Shown: piece by piece, positions 13,151 through 23,190 of the stretch
How the letters are laid out: every line of letters begins with the position of its first letter
Numbering within the stretch: position 1 is the first letter of the stretch
Origin: Roseateles_C aquae
GTDB taxonomy: Bacteria; Pseudomonadota; Gammaproteobacteria; Burkholderiales; Burkholderiaceae_C
Direction of reading: 5' to 3'
Assembly (NCBI RefSeq): GCF_032337115.1
Contig: NZ_JAVXZY010000001.1
Span: 124,001 to 188,000 of the forward strand
Length of the DNA: 64,000 bases
Notes under the pieces: generated by a model
Told to the model about the DNA's origin: nothing
Database searches by the model: none
What the model saw: the letters and a program-made list of their open reading frames with translations, nothing else
Translations under genes and position numbers: made by a program

Positions 13151-14782
13151 ATGAAACTAAAGCTCTTGCCTTTGCCCGTGACACTGGCTGCCGCCATGCT
13201 GCTGCTCAGCCCGTTCGCGAAAGCCGATGACTTGATGCTGCGGCTGCGCTTGCAGCAAGGCCCGGCATCGAGCAGTTACGACTTCATCCATGCCGAGGCT
13301 GGCAGTTTCAATGGGCCTGCCGCAGTGACGGACAGCCGCGACGGTGATCTGTGGCTGATCGGCCGCGACGCTGCCGGCAAGGAATTGTTCCGCCGGCCGC
13401 TGCGCCACCCGGGCCGGCATATGGCCGAGGTGTTCAATCCGCAAACCGGCGACATCGCCGTGGCGCGCCCCATTCAGCGCGATGGCGTAGTCGAATTGCT
13501 GCTGCCAAATCCACCAGCCCTCGCCACGCTTGATCTGCTTGATAGTGCGCCAGGCGGCCGCGGCGCCTTGGCGGCTGCAACGCCGCTCAAACGAATGAGC
13601 CGGGCTGATATCAGCGCCCTGTTGGACAGCAGCCAGCAGCCGCGCGCCGGCCGTCAAGCGCTGGCCACCGCCGTGCCAACGGGCAGTGCTTCACTATGGA
13701 ACAGTGGCGCAGCCAATGCACGGATGGACCTGGTGTTGATCGGCGATGGCTACACCAGCGCCGAGCAAAGCAAATGGCAGACCGATGCGCAGAAAATCGC
13801 CAACGGCTTGCTGGCTGATCCGCTGTTCGCGAGCTACAAGAACTCGTTCAACATCACCCGGGTCGATATCGCCAGCCCGCAGTCGGGCGTCAGTGAAGGC
13901 GGCGTTACCCGCAATACCGCGCTGGGCACGGTGATCGGCTGTTATGGCATCGACCGGCTGGTCTGTGCCGACGAAACCAAGGTGTATGCCGCGGTCGGCA
14001 GCGTGACGGCAGCCGACGCACGGGACGTGATCATCGTCGTGGCCAACAGCACCACCTATGGGGGTGCCGGCGGCAATATCGGCACGATGACCATGCATCC
14101 GCAGTCGATCGAGATCGCACTGCACGAGATCGGCCACACCGCCTTCAAGCTGGCCGATGAGTACGACTACGGCACCTGCGCCACCAGCAGCGAGCCGAGT
14201 GAGGCCAATGTCACCAGGAGCGCCACACGCAGCGGCGCCAAATGGGCGTCCAGAATCGCCGCCAGCACCGCGGTGCCTACACAGCCCGGCAGTTATGCCA
14301 ATGGCACCGTCGGCCTCTTCGTCGGTGCCAAGTACTGCACCAGCGGCGTCTACCGCCCGACCGAGAACTCGCGGATGCGCAATCTGGGCCAGCCCTGGCA
14401 CCAGGTCAACGAGGCGCGGGCAGCTCAAGTCTTTGCCAGCTACACCGGCAGTTCAGGCGGCGGCACCGGCACAAGCACCACGGTGAATGGCACCTTGTCC
14501 AGCGTTGGCGCCAGCGCCAGCTACCCCAGTGGCTCGCCGGGCTACTACCAAAGCAGCGCCGGCGGCAGCTTCAGTCTCAAGCTGAGCGGCCCGGCCACAG
14601 CCAACTTCGACCTCTACCTGTACAAGTGGAATGGCAGTGCTTGGGCCGTGGTGGCGCAGGCCAAGGCGGCCAACTCGACGGAGAACATCAGCTACAGCGG
14701 TGCTGCGGGCTATTACTACGCCCAGGTCAAGTCGGTCAGCGGCACCGGGGCGTTCACGCTCAGCTACAGCTTCCCAAAGTAA
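13151..14782 (+). CDS. Secreted M64-family metallopeptidase with C-terminal PPC domain
   Basis: The protein has 543 residues. A signal peptide (LPVTLAAAMLLLSPFAKA) is cleaved near residue 25. Residues about 190-420 form the IgA-peptidase M64 catalytic domain, with the zinc site HEIGHTAFKLADEYD starting near residue 325 and the upstream strand DLVLIGDGYTSAEQ. A Gly/Ser/Thr linker leads to a C-terminal beta-sandwich of about 95 residues (FDLYLYKWNGSAW, YYYAQVKSVSGTG), the bacterial pre-peptidase C-terminal type, often used for secretion or substrate binding. It is the first host gene right of the dif site. The natural substrate is unknown. Confidence 0.88.
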   Translation: MKLKLLPLPVTLAAAMLLLSPFAKADDLMLRLRLQQGPASSSYDFIHAEAGSFNGPAAVTDSRDGDLWLIGRDAAGKELFRRPLRHPGRHMAEVFNPQTGDIAVARPIQRDGVVELLLPNPPALATLDLLDSAPGGRGALAAATPLKRMSRADISALLDSSQQPRAGRQALATAVPTGSASLWNSGAANARMDLVLIGDGYTSAEQSKWQTDAQKIANGLLADPLFASYKNSFNITRVDIASPQSGVSEGGVTRNTALGTVIGCYGIDRLVCADETKVYAAVGSVTAADARDVIIVVANSTTYGGAGGNIGTMTMHPQSIEIALHEIGHTAFKLADEYDYGTCATSSEPSEANVTRSATRSGAKWASRIAASTAVPTQPGSYANGTVGLFVGAKYCTSGVYRPTENSRMRNLGQPWHQVNEARAAQVFASYTGSSGGGTGTSTTVNGTLSSVGASASYPSGSPGYYQSSAGGSFSLKLSGPATANFDLYLYKWNGSAWAVVAQAKAANSTENISYSGAAGYYYAQVKSVSGTGAFTLSYSFPK

Positions 14783-14914
14783 GTGCAAGGGCGATGCAGG
14801 ACGGTGGCCACGCGGACAGGGAAACCGAGATGGGGAATTGCCCCCGGTCGGCGTGCCACCCCGCCCTGTCTGTGCGCCAATGTGGTTTCTCATGAAGTGG
14901 AGGAGGAGTCCATC

Positions 14915-15778
14915 GTGTCCATGCTTCAGCTGAACGCCGGTGCCCCCTGGCGCCCTGCCCGGACGGACACGCTTACCCTGCCCACGCCGCTGGCCGGCCC
15001 CTTCGATGCCGCACCCGCAGCCGAGCAGGCGCTCTTGTTCGGCGCTGCGCAAACAGCCATGCTGTTCGACGGCATTGCCGGCTTTCTTTTCGTCGTCAAG
15101 GACCGCAGCGGCCGCTATGTGTCCTTCAATGCCTCCTTGCTTCAGCGGCTTGGTTTGCATGGCGATGAGCAGCGGCTGCGTGGCCGCACGGCGGTCGAAC
15201 TTTGGCCGGGCGATCTTTCCAACCGCTATCGCCTGCAGGACGAGTGGGTGATCGAGCGCCAGGTGCCGCTGCTCTATCAACTCGACCCCATCCTGTTGCC
15301 CGGCGGCAAGCCGGGCTGGTGCGTCACGCACAAATACCCGCTGTGTTCGGAGCAAGGGCGGCTGCTGGGCATTTTGTGCCTGTCGCGCGATGTGCCCGGC
15401 CTGGCTCGCGAGCGCGAGGATGAGGCGCTGATGCAAGCGGTTGACCGCATGAGCAAGTGCAGCGCCGAGCGTCTGCTGATTTCCGAGCTGGCCGATCTGG
15501 CCGGCCTCAGCCAAGCCCGTTTTGCCAGCCGTGTACGGCGCATCTACGGCGTCAGCCCGATGGAATTCATCCAGCGCAACCGGGTGCGTGCCGCCTGCGC
15601 AATGCTTTTGCACGGCGACGAGCCGTTGCTGCAGGTGGCGCTGGCCTGCGGCTTCTATGACCAGGCGCAGTTCAGTCGCCAGTTCCGCCGCATCGTCGGC
15701 ATGGTGCCCTCGGCCTACCGGCAGCTGGGTGCCGGGGCCGCCGTCAGCCCCTGGCGCTGGGACGGCGGCCTGCCCTGA
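14915..15778 (+). CDS. AraC-family transcriptional regulator with N-terminal PAS-like domain
   Basis: The protein has 287 residues from GTG 14915, chosen because GGAGGAGG lies about 8 nt upstream; ATG 14921 is the alternative. Residues about 35-150 resemble a PAS sensor (FLFVVKDRSGRYVSFN, a GRTAVELWPGD turn, then CLSRDVPG). Residues about 185-275 hold the two helix-turn-helix units of AraC (LADLAGLSQARFASRVRR, then QVALACGFYDQAQFSRQFRR, VPSAYR). The target genes are not evident. The exported amidohydrolase gene begins 124 bp downstream and the peptidase gene ends 132 bp upstream, so either could be controlled. Confidence 0.86.
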   Translation: MSMLQLNAGAPWRPARTDTLTLPTPLAGPFDAAPAAEQALLFGAAQTAMLFDGIAGFLFVVKDRSGRYVSFNASLLQRLGLHGDEQRLRGRTAVELWPGDLSNRYRLQDEWVIERQVPLLYQLDPILLPGGKPGWCVTHKYPLCSEQGRLLGILCLSRDVPGLAREREDEALMQAVDRMSKCSAERLLISELADLAGLSQARFASRVRRIYGVSPMEFIQRNRVRAACAMLLHGDEPLLQVALACGFYDQAQFSRQFRRIVGMVPSAYRQLGAGAAVSPWRWDGGLP

Positions 15779-15902
15779 GCACGTCATCGCCCTGCGCCAT
15801 GCCATTGGTCATGGCCTGGCGTGCGGCAGGCGGTTTTGCTGCTGGATAGCTACAGGCAAGCCCGATGGGCCGCGGCCGCGCGCCTCGTTATGCTCGCGCC
15901 CC

Positions 15903-18900
15903 ATGCGTATCACTCCCCCCCTCCGCCACCCGGGCAAGCGCCCTGCTCCACTGCAGCCTCTGCTGCTGCTCCTGATCGCGTCCGGCCTGTGCACCAGCAC
16001 CGCGCTGCATGCCGAGGACAAGCCCGCCACCAAGCCAGACACCAAGCCAGACACCAAGACGGCGTGGAACGTCAACCAACCGCCCGGCCCCTCGCGCCAG
16101 GTGCAGATCGACACCCGCCGCGGCAGCTGGATGAGCGTGGACATCAGCCCCGATGGCAAGCAATTGATCTTTGATCTGCTCGGCGACCTCTATCTGCTGC
16201 CCATCGAAGGCGGCGAAGCCAAGGCGCTGACGCACAGCATCGCCTGGGAACATCAGGCCCGCTTCAGTCCCGACGGCAAGAAGATTGCCTATGTGTCCGA
16301 TGCCGGCGGCGGCGACAACATCTGGGTGATGAACGCCGATGGCAGCGAGCCGCGCGCGCTGACCAGCGAAGACTACCGGCTGCTCAACAACCCGGTCTGG
16401 CATCCCAGCGGCAACTACATCGCCGCGCGCAAACATTTCACCGGCACCCGCTCACTGGGCTCGGGCGAGATCTGGCTCTACCACCTGGATGGCGGCAAGG
16501 GCGTGCAGCTGAACGAAAAGCCCAACTGGCAGAAAGACCTGGGCGAGCCGGCGCTGTCGCCCGACGGCAAGTACCTGTACTACTCGCACGACAGCACACC
16601 CGGCCGCAGCTTCGAGTACAACAAGGACGCCAACGGCGAGATCTTCCGCATCTACCGCCAAGACCTGAGCGACGGCAGCGTTGAGCCCTTTGTCGCCGGC
16701 GCTGGCGGCGCCATCCGTCCGACGCCCTCGCCCGATGGCAAATACCTGGCCTTTGTACGCCGCATCCGTGGACCCAAGGGCCAGCAATCGACACTGTTCC
16801 TGAAAGACCTGAACAGCGGCCGCGAATTCCCGGCATGGGGCGGGCTGGAGCGCGATCTGCAGGAGAGCTGGTCGGTGCACGGCGTCTACCCGGCCTTTGC
16901 CTGGACACCCGATGCCAAGCAGATCGTCGTCTGGGCGCAGGGCCAGCTCTGGCGTGTCGATCCCTTCAAGCAAACGGCGACCGCGATTCCCTTCCATGTG
17001 AAGGACAGCCGCGAGGTTCGCGAGGCGCTGCGCTTCACGCAAGACGTGGCCCCGGCGCAGTTCGATGTGCACCAGCTGCGCTGGGTCAATGTGGCGCCGG
17101 ATGGCAAGCGTGTCGTCTACTCGGCCCTTGGCCAGCTGTGGATCAAGGACCTGCCCTCGGGCGAGCCGCGCCGCCTGACCCGCCAGAACGAGCATTTCGA
17201 GTTCTACCCGAGCTTCTCGCGCGACGGCCGCGAAGTCGTCTACGTCAGCTGGCATGACGACAAGCTCGGCGCCGTGCGCAAGCTCGATATCGCCAGCGGA
17301 CGCGAGACGGTGCTGACGACGCAGCCCGGCAAATACCTGTCGCCACGGCTGTCGCCGGACGGCAAGCAGGTCGCCTATGTGAAGGCCCGCGGCGGTTACC
17401 TGACCTCACCCTGGCAAGGCCTGGAAACCGGCGTCTTTCTGGCGGCCAGCGATGGCCGCGGCCAGGCGCAGCGCATCGCCAAGGAAGGCGACAGCCCGCA
17501 ATGGGGCGCCAGCAACGAGCAGCTATTCCTGACCCGCCACAGCTACGCCAGCGAGGTGGATTCGCAGCACAAGCTGGTTCGCATCGATCTGAAGGACCGC
17601 AGCGAAACGGAAGTCGCCAAGAGCGAGTTCGCCAGCGAGTTCGCCATCTCGCCGGATGGCAAGTGGCTGGGCTTCGTCGAGCGCTTCCACGCCTATGTGG
17701 CGCCGCTGCCGCAAACCGGCAAGGCGCTGTCGCTGTCGCCCAAGATGGAGGCGCTGCCGCTGCGCCAGCTTGATGTGAACGCCGGCGAATACCTGCATTG
17801 GGCCGGCAACAGCCAGACCCTGCACTACGCGCTGGGCGACCAGCTGTTCAGCGTGGCGCTGGACCAGGCTTTCGCACCCGCCGCCAAGCCAGAAGACAAG
17901 TTCAAGCCCAGCGAACAGGGCCTGAAGATCGGTTTCAAGCAGGCGGCCGACAAGCCGCGCGGTCGCATCGCCATCAGCGGCGCGCGCATCGCCACGATGA
18001 AGGCCGACAGCGTCGATCAGGTGATCGAGGACGGCGTCATCGTCGTGGACGGTGATCGCATTGCCGCCATCGGCCCGCGTGGCCAGGTCAGCGTGCCGGC
18101 CGACGCGACGGTGATCGACGCCAAGGGCAAGACGGTGATCCCGGGTCTGATCGACGCGCACTGGCACGGCGGCATGGGCGAAAGCCAGCTGATCCCGCAG
18201 CAGAGCTGGGTCAACTACGCCTCGCTGGCCTTTGGCCTGACGACGATCCACGACCCGTCCAACCGCACCAGCGACATCTACACGCAGAGCGAGATGCAGC
18301 GCGCGGGCCTGACGGTGGCACCACGGATCTACTCGACCGGCACCATCCTCTACGGCGCCAAGGCCGATGTGTCCGCATTGATCAATAGCTACGACGATGC
18401 GCTGACGCATCTGAAGCGGCTCAAGGCCGGCGGTGCCAGCTCGGTGAAGAGCTACAACCAGCCGCGCCGCGATCAGCGCCAGCAGGTGCTGGAGGCGGGG
18501 CGCCAGACCGGCATGATGGTGGTGCCCGAGGGAGGCTCGCTGTTCCAGATGAATATGAGCATGATCGTCGACGGCCACACCGGCATCGAGCATGCGATTC
18601 CGCTGGCCCATCTGTACGACGATGTCACCCAGCTGTGGAGCCAGACCCAGGTCGGTTACACACCGACGCTCAACGTCGCCTATGGCGGCCTCGATGGCGA
18701 GCACTACTGGTACGCGACGAGCGATGTCTGGCAACACCCCATCCTGTCGCAGTTCGTGCCGCGCTCGGTGCTGCAGCCACGTTCGGTGCGCCGTCAGACC
18801 GCACCGCTGGAAGACTTCAATGTCATCGAGGTGGCCAAGACGGCCACCCAGCTGCAGCGTGCCGGCGTCAACGCCAATATCGGCGCCCACGGCCAGCGTG

Positions 18901-19265
18901 AGGGCTTGGGCGCGCATTGGGAGATGTGGATGTTCGGCCTCGGCGGCATGACACCGCTGGAGGCCATCCGCACGGCAACGCTGAATCCGGCCCGCTACCT
19001 TGGGCTCGACAAGGACCTGGGTTCTCTGGAAGTCGGCAAGCTGGCCGATCTAGTGATCATCGACGGCGATGTGTTGAAGGACATCCGCCAGAGCGACAAG
19101 ATCAGCCAGGTGATGCAGGGCGGGCGGCTCTACGCCGTGCCGGCGATGAACGAGGTCTGGCCGCGCAAGAAGCCACGCAAGCCCTTCTTCTTCGAGGGCG
19201 CCGGCAATCAGAACGCCCCCATCGACTTTGACCAGATGGGTGCCGGCCACGGTCACGGCGACTGA
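15903..19265 (+). CDS. Exported TolB-like beta-propeller / amidohydrolase fusion protein
   Basis: This very large protein has 1,120 residues. A signal peptide (PLLLLLIASGLCTSTALHA) ends near residue 38. Residues about 70-660 carry repeated PD40-type motifs (SPDGKKIAYVSDA, SPDGKYLYYS, SPDGKYLAFVRR, SRDGREVVYVS, SPDGKQVAYVK), which build TolB-like propellers. From about residue 690 comes an amidohydrolase with the metal motif DAHWH near 750, a later HTGIEHA histidine and the C-terminal ATLNPARYLGLDKDLGSLEVGKLADLV pattern (shortened here) typical of imidazolonepropionase-like enzymes. Fusions of this type are known in exported amidohydrolases; the substrate (peptide, lactone or xenobiotic) is not predictable. 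A bidirectional terminator follows. Confidence 0.86.
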   Translation: MRITPPLRHPGKRPAPLQPLLLLLIASGLCTSTALHAEDKPATKPDTKPDTKTAWNVNQPPGPSRQVQIDTRRGSWMSVDISPDGKQLIFDLLGDLYLLPIEGGEAKALTHSIAWEHQARFSPDGKKIAYVSDAGGGDNIWVMNADGSEPRALTSEDYRLLNNPVWHPSGNYIAARKHFTGTRSLGSGEIWLYHLDGGKGVQLNEKPNWQKDLGEPALSPDGKYLYYSHDSTPGRSFEYNKDANGEIFRIYRQDLSDGSVEPFVAGAGGAIRPTPSPDGKYLAFVRRIRGPKGQQSTLFLKDLNSGREFPAWGGLERDLQESWSVHGVYPAFAWTPDAKQIVVWAQGQLWRVDPFKQTATAIPFHVKDSREVREALRFTQDVAPAQFDVHQLRWVNVAPDGKRVVYSALGQLWIKDLPSGEPRRLTRQNEHFEFYPSFSRDGREVVYVSWHDDKLGAVRKLDIASGRETVLTTQPGKYLSPRLSPDGKQVAYVKARGGYLTSPWQGLETGVFLAASDGRGQAQRIAKEGDSPQWGASNEQLFLTRHSYASEVDSQHKLVRIDLKDRSETEVAKSEFASEFAISPDGKWLGFVERFHAYVAPLPQTGKALSLSPKMEALPLRQLDVNAGEYLHWAGNSQTLHYALGDQLFSVALDQAFAPAAKPEDKFKPSEQGLKIGFKQAADKPRGRIAISGARIATMKADSVDQVIEDGVIVVDGDRIAAIGPRGQVSVPADATVIDAKGKTVIPGLIDAHWHGGMGESQLIPQQSWVNYASLAFGLTTIHDPSNRTSDIYTQSEMQRAGLTVAPRIYSTGTILYGAKADVSALINSYDDALTHLKRLKAGGASSVKSYNQPRRDQRQQVLEAGRQTGMMVVPEGGSLFQMNMSMIVDGHTGIEHAIPLAHLYDDVTQLWSQTQVGYTPTLNVAYGGLDGEHYWYATSDVWQHPILSQFVPRSVLQPRSVRRQTAPLEDFNVIEVAKTATQLQRAGVNANIGAHGQREGLGAHWEMWMFGLGGMTPLEAIRTATLNPARYLGLDKDLGSLEVGKLADLVIIDGDVLKDIRQSDKISQVMQGGRLYAVPAMNEVWPRKKPRKPFFFEGAGNQNAPIDFDQMGAGHGHGD

Positions 19266-19284
19266 GACGTATCACCGCTCAATG

Positions 19285-19321
19285 AAAAAGGCCTCCTGCA
19301 GCCGCTGCAGGAGGCCTTTTG
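19285..19321. terminator. Bidirectional rho-independent terminator between convergent genes
   Basis: A perfect hairpin AAAAGGCCTCCTGCAG / CTGCAGGAGGCCTTTT with a CCG loop serves the amidohydrolase gene on the plus strand and the DegP-type gene on the minus strand. Confidence 0.92.
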
Positions 19322-19339
19322 TCTGATGCTGTCGGGAAC

Positions 19340-20932
19340 TCAGCCCAGGCGCACCGGCACGAAGATCTTCTGATTGCCGCGCTGCACCAGCAAGGCCACC
19401 GACTTTTCGGCGCCAGCCACTACCGAGCGCACCTGCTCGACACTGCTGACCGGCGTGCCGTTGATGGCCAGCAGCACATCGCCGGGGCGCACACCGGCCT
19501 TGGCGGCGGCACCGCCGGCCTCTTCAACAATCAGCCCCTCGCGGACACCGGCCTCACGCCGCTCGTCCTGCTGCAGCGGGCGCAGCGCCAGGCCCAGCTT
19601 GCCTTGCGGTGCGGCGGCCTCGTCGCTGCTGGCCACTTGTGCAGCCTTCTCGCTGGCGTCACCGAGCTTGGCATTCAGCACCTCCAGCTTGCCATTGCGC
19701 CAGACCTCCAGCCGGGCCGATTCGCCCGGGACGGACTGGCCGAGCAGCGCTGGCAGATCACGGCTGGCGACGATGGGCTGATCACGGAACTTCAGGATGA
19801 CGTCGCCAGAGCGCAGGCCGGCCTTGGCGCCGGGGCTGCCATCCTCGATGCTGGCCACCAGCGCGCCGGCCGGTCGATCGAGCTTGAAGGAATCGGCCAT
19901 GGCCTGGTCAACGTCCTGGATCACGATGCCCAAGCGCGCATGCTGTGCCTTGCCGCCCTTCTCGATCTGCTGGCGCACGCGGTTGGCCACTTCAATCGGA
20001 ATCGCGAAAGACAGGCCCTGGTAGCCGCCGCTCTGGCTGTAGATCTGCGAGTTGATGCCGACGACCTCGCCGCGCGCATTGAACAGCGGCCCGCCGGAAT
20101 TGCCAGGGTTGATGGCCACATCGGTCTGCAGGAAAGGCACAAAGGTTTCCTGACCCAGCGAACGGCCCTTGGCGCTGACGACGCCGGCACTGACGCTGTT
20201 CTCAAACCCAAACGGCGAGCCAATGGCCAGCACCCATTCGCCAACGCGCAGATCGCGGGTATTGCCCAGCGCCACCGTCGGCAGTCCCTTGGCCTCGATC
20301 TTCAGCACGGCGACATCGGTCTTGGGATCGGAGCCCAGCACCTTGGCCTTGAACTCACGGCGGTCGTTCAGCTTGACGGTGACCTCCTGTGCCTCATGGA
20401 CCACATGGGCATTGGTCAGGATCACACCGTCTTCGCTGACGATGAAACCCGAGCCCTGGCCGCGCAGCTGCGGGCCGCCTTCGCCGTCGCCATTGGGGCC
20501 GCCGGGCATGCCCGGCACGCCAAAGCGGCGGAAGAACTCGAAGAAGGGGTCATTCGGGTCCAGCTGTGGCGCCTGGCGGTTGCCGCGCCGCACGATGGTC
20601 GACTTGGCCGTGCCGGAGACGCTGATGTTCACCACCGCAGCGCCTCGGGTGGCCGCGATCTGGGCGAAGTCGGGCAGCACGGTTGGCGCGACCGCAGCAG
20701 TGTTGCTCGAGCTGGCCACCGGCGTGCTGGTGGTCGATGCGCTGGCCAGCAGCTGGCTGCTCTCGGCGCTGGCCGTCTCGTTGGAAACGGCACTGCTGCT
20801 GTTCGAGGTCTTGATCGCGCTGGCCGTGTGCATGGCACCCGCGCCCCCGGCGGCGCCAAGCACGCCCGCGGCGGCCAAGGCCCAGACCAGACGCCGGGCC
20901 GGAATCATTGTTTCGCTATTGAACTTTGCCAT
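19340..20932 (-). CDS. Do/DegP-family periplasmic serine endoprotease
   Basis: The protein has 530 residues. The N terminus has a hydrophobic export segment (LVWALAAAGVLGAAGGAGA) after a short basic start. The trypsin-like domain shows the catalytic triad His176 (LTNAHVV), Asp206 (DPKTDVAVLK) and Ser279 (NPGNSGGPLF). Two PDZ domains follow, around residues 325-415 and 440-530 (GLRSGDVILKF, GVRPGDVLLAING). Members degrade or refold damaged envelope proteins. The two-component system encoded just upstream on the same strand may belong to the same envelope response. It is longer than E. coli DegP because of a Ser/Ala/Thr-rich region after the signal. Confidence 0.93.
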   Translation of the reverse strand: MAKFNSETMIPARRLVWALAAAGVLGAAGGAGAMHTASAIKTSNSSSAVSNETASAESSQLLASASTTSTPVASSSNTAAVAPTVLPDFAQIAATRGAAVVNISVSGTAKSTIVRRGNRQAPQLDPNDPFFEFFRRFGVPGMPGGPNGDGEGGPQLRGQGSGFIVSEDGVILTNAHVVHEAQEVTVKLNDRREFKAKVLGSDPKTDVAVLKIEAKGLPTVALGNTRDLRVGEWVLAIGSPFGFENSVSAGVVSAKGRSLGQETFVPFLQTDVAINPGNSGGPLFNARGEVVGINSQIYSQSGGYQGLSFAIPIEVANRVRQQIEKGGKAQHARLGIVIQDVDQAMADSFKLDRPAGALVASIEDGSPGAKAGLRSGDVILKFRDQPIVASRDLPALLGQSVPGESARLEVWRNGKLEVLNAKLGDASEKAAQVASSDEAAAPQGKLGLALRPLQQDERREAGVREGLIVEEAGGAAAKAGVRPGDVLLAINGTPVSSVEQVRSVVAGAEKSVALLVQRGNQKIFVPVRLG

Positions 20933-21009
20933 GAGGCCTCCTGTTGGAATTCGCCGCAGGCCCCTTGCCTGCGATGGTCGAACTCTCGCGCAGCAGACTT
21001 AGACATCAC

Positions 21010-22416
21010 TTAAGCAGCGGCTGAAACGACCTTCATCGGCAGGCGCAGCTCCACCCTCAGCCCGCCGAGCAAGCTGGAGCGATCAAGCCGCAGCCGTGCA
21101 CCATGTCGCTCGGCGATCGCACGCACGATGGACAGCCCCAAACCGCTGCCGGCCGCGCCGTGTGCACCGGCCTCAGCACTGCGATAAAAGCGATCAAATA
21201 CCCGTTCGCGCTCAGCCTCGGCGATGCCTGGGCCGCTGTCCTCAACCACCAGTAGCGCCTCGTCGCCGAGCGCCTGCAGGCTCAGGTCGACCCGGCCGCC
21301 CTCTGGGCTGTACTTGATCGCGTTGTCCAGCAGATTGCGCAACAGGATGCGCAATGCCTCTGCATGGCCACTCGCCTGCAGCGCATCGCAGCGCCCCAGG
21401 CCGACGTCGATATGACGCAGGGCGGCCGCATCGCTGGCCTCGACAACCGCATCGCGGCAAAGCGAGGCCAGATCGACCGTCTGCATGAGCTGCAGCGCCG
21501 CGGCGCCGCCACCATCCTCACGCGCCAGCACCAGCAACTGCTCGACCAGGCGGCTGGCCCGCTCAATGCCCTGCCCCAGGCGCTCTACCGCCTGAGCCTG
21601 TGTCGCTGAGTCTGTTGCACGCTGCAAGGATTGAAGCTGCAACTGCAATGCGGCCAGCGGCGAGCGCAGCTCATGCGCGGCATCGGCAACGAAATGCTGC
21701 TGAGTCTCGAAGGCTTGGCGCACACGGGCCAGCAAGGCATTGAACTCGTCAATCACCGGCTGCACCTCGGCCGGCAGATTCGCGCCCGCCACCGGCGAGA
21801 GATCGGCAGCAGCACGGCCGGCCAACTGCTCGCGCACCCGCGCCACCGGCTCCAAGGCATGGCTGACGCCCCACCAGACCACCAGAGCCAAAAGCGGCAG
21901 CATCAGCGCAATCGGCGCGATGGTGCGCCAGGCCAGCTGCCCCGCCATGCGCTGGCGCACGGCAATGTCCTGTGCCACCTGGACGACCTGGTAACGGGTC
22001 TGGAAGGAAAAGACGCGAAAGCGCCGGCCATTGGAGCGCTGCTCGGAAAAGCCCAGCACCGCGCGCTGCGGCAGCCAGGCCTCGCCCGGCGAGCGAAACA
22101 GCGGCGAGCCGTCGAGCGCCCAGACCTGGACCTGAAAATCAAAGCTCTGTTCTTCGCCCAGCGGCAGCGAGACGGTGCCGCTGCCCACGGTGCCGCGCAG
22201 CGACAGCGCCATCTGCTGCATCTGATAGTCGAAGATCTCGTCGGTTTCGCGCAGCGCGGTGTTGTAGGCGCTCAAACCCTGCAGCAGCGCCGCCGCGCTG
22301 ACGGCGAGCAGCAAGAACATCAGCAGCCGATAGCGCAGCGAACGCGGCACCAGCAGGGCCGCCGCACGCTGCCAGGCGCTGGCGGCTGGCGTGGGGTCAG
22401 GTCTTGCCTCACTCAT
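21010..22416 (-). CDS. Sensor histidine kinase (QseC/TctE-like)
   Basis: The protein has 468 residues. Two membrane segments (LLMFLLLAVSAAALLQGL near residue 30 and IAPIALMLPLLALVVWW near 165) enclose a periplasmic domain of about 130 residues. Then come a HAMP-like linker, the H-box FVADAAHELRSPLAAL, the N-box LLDNAIKYSPEGG and ATP-binding glycines (DSGPGIAEAE, GSGLGLSIVRAIAERHG). The ATG at 22416 overlaps the regulator stop as ATGA, which decides the start. It pairs with the OmpR-type regulator encoded immediately upstream. The DegP-type gene lies directly downstream (78 bp) and is a plausible target. Confidence 0.92.
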   Translation of the reverse strand: MSEARPDPTPAASAWQRAAALLVPRSLRYRLLMFLLLAVSAAALLQGLSAYNTALRETDEIFDYQMQQMALSLRGTVGSGTVSLPLGEEQSFDFQVQVWALDGSPLFRSPGEAWLPQRAVLGFSEQRSNGRRFRVFSFQTRYQVVQVAQDIAVRQRMAGQLAWRTIAPIALMLPLLALVVWWGVSHALEPVARVREQLAGRAAADLSPVAGANLPAEVQPVIDEFNALLARVRQAFETQQHFVADAAHELRSPLAALQLQLQSLQRATDSATQAQAVERLGQGIERASRLVEQLLVLAREDGGGAAALQLMQTVDLASLCRDAVVEASDAAALRHIDVGLGRCDALQASGHAEALRILLRNLLDNAIKYSPEGGRVDLSLQALGDEALLVVEDSGPGIAEAERERVFDRFYRSAEAGAHGAAGSGLGLSIVRAIAERHGARLRLDRSSLLGGLRVELRLPMKVVSAAA

Positions 22417-23072
22417 TCCTTGGGCACCCGGTAGCCAACGCCACGCACGTTTTGAATCAGCCCGGCGCCCAGCTTCTTGCGCAGGCCGTGGATATAGACC
22501 TCGACTGCATTGCTGGAGATCTCGTCCTTCCAGCTGTAGAGCTTTTCTTCCAGCTGCTGGCGCGACAGCACCATGCCGGGCCGGGCCAGCAGCGGCTCCA
22601 GCACCGCCCATTCGCGGGCCGAGAGGCTGACCGGCTGCCCGTCCAGCAGCACCTCGCGTGTGGCAGGATTGATGCTGACGCCCTTGTGTTCGTAGACCGG
22701 CTCGGCGCGCCCACTGGCACGGCGCAGCAGTGCGCGGATGCGGGCCAGCAGTTCATGCAGCTCGAAGGGCTTGAGCACATAGTCGTCAGCTCCGGCGTCC
22801 AGCCCGGCGATGCGTTGCTCCAGCGCATCGCGTGCCGTGGCGATCAGCACCGGCATCGTCTGTTTGCGCGCCCGCAGCGCCCGCAGCACGCTCATGCCGT
22901 CGCGGCGTGGCAGGCCGAGGTCCAAGAGCACCAGGTCATAGCTCTGGCTCAGCAAGGCGGTGTCGGCCAACTCGCCATCGCGCACCCAGTCGACCGCATA
23001 CCCCTCTGCACGCAGCAACTCGAGCAGTTGCTCGCCAATCATCGCGTCGTCTTCCACCAGCAGCAGTCGCAT
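22413..23072 (-). CDS. OmpR-family response regulator (QseB/TctD-like)
   Basis: The protein has 219 residues. The receiver domain (residues 1-115) has the acidic pair in LLVEDD, the phosphoacceptor aspartate near residue 51 (DLVLLDLGLP), a Thr/Ala in LIATAR and Lys in YVLKPF. The C-terminal winged helix (about 125-219) has the RPGMVLSRQQLEEKLYSW, SNAVEVYIHGLRKKLG and VRGVGYRV pattern. It is the first gene of the two-component pair and diverges from the gcv operon, with about 120 bp before the glycine riboswitch for the two promoters. Confidence 0.93.
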   Translation of the reverse strand: MRLLLVEDDAMIGEQLLELLRAEGYAVDWVRDGELADTALLSQSYDLVLLDLGLPRRDGMSVLRALRARKQTMPVLIATARDALEQRIAGLDAGADDYVLKPFELHELLARIRALLRRASGRAEPVYEHKGVSINPATREVLLDGQPVSLSAREWAVLEPLLARPGMVLSRQQLEEKLYSWKDEISSNAVEVYIHGLRKKLGAGLIQNVRGVGYRVPKE

Positions 23073-23190
23073 GCGCAGCGTCGCCTTTCAGTGAGCAAAG
23101 GGGCAATTGTCCACGGCGTCGCCAGGCCCGCGCTTAGCCGAAACTTAAAAGCTGCTTCAGCCGCGGGCAAACCATGGCTACAATCCGCCC

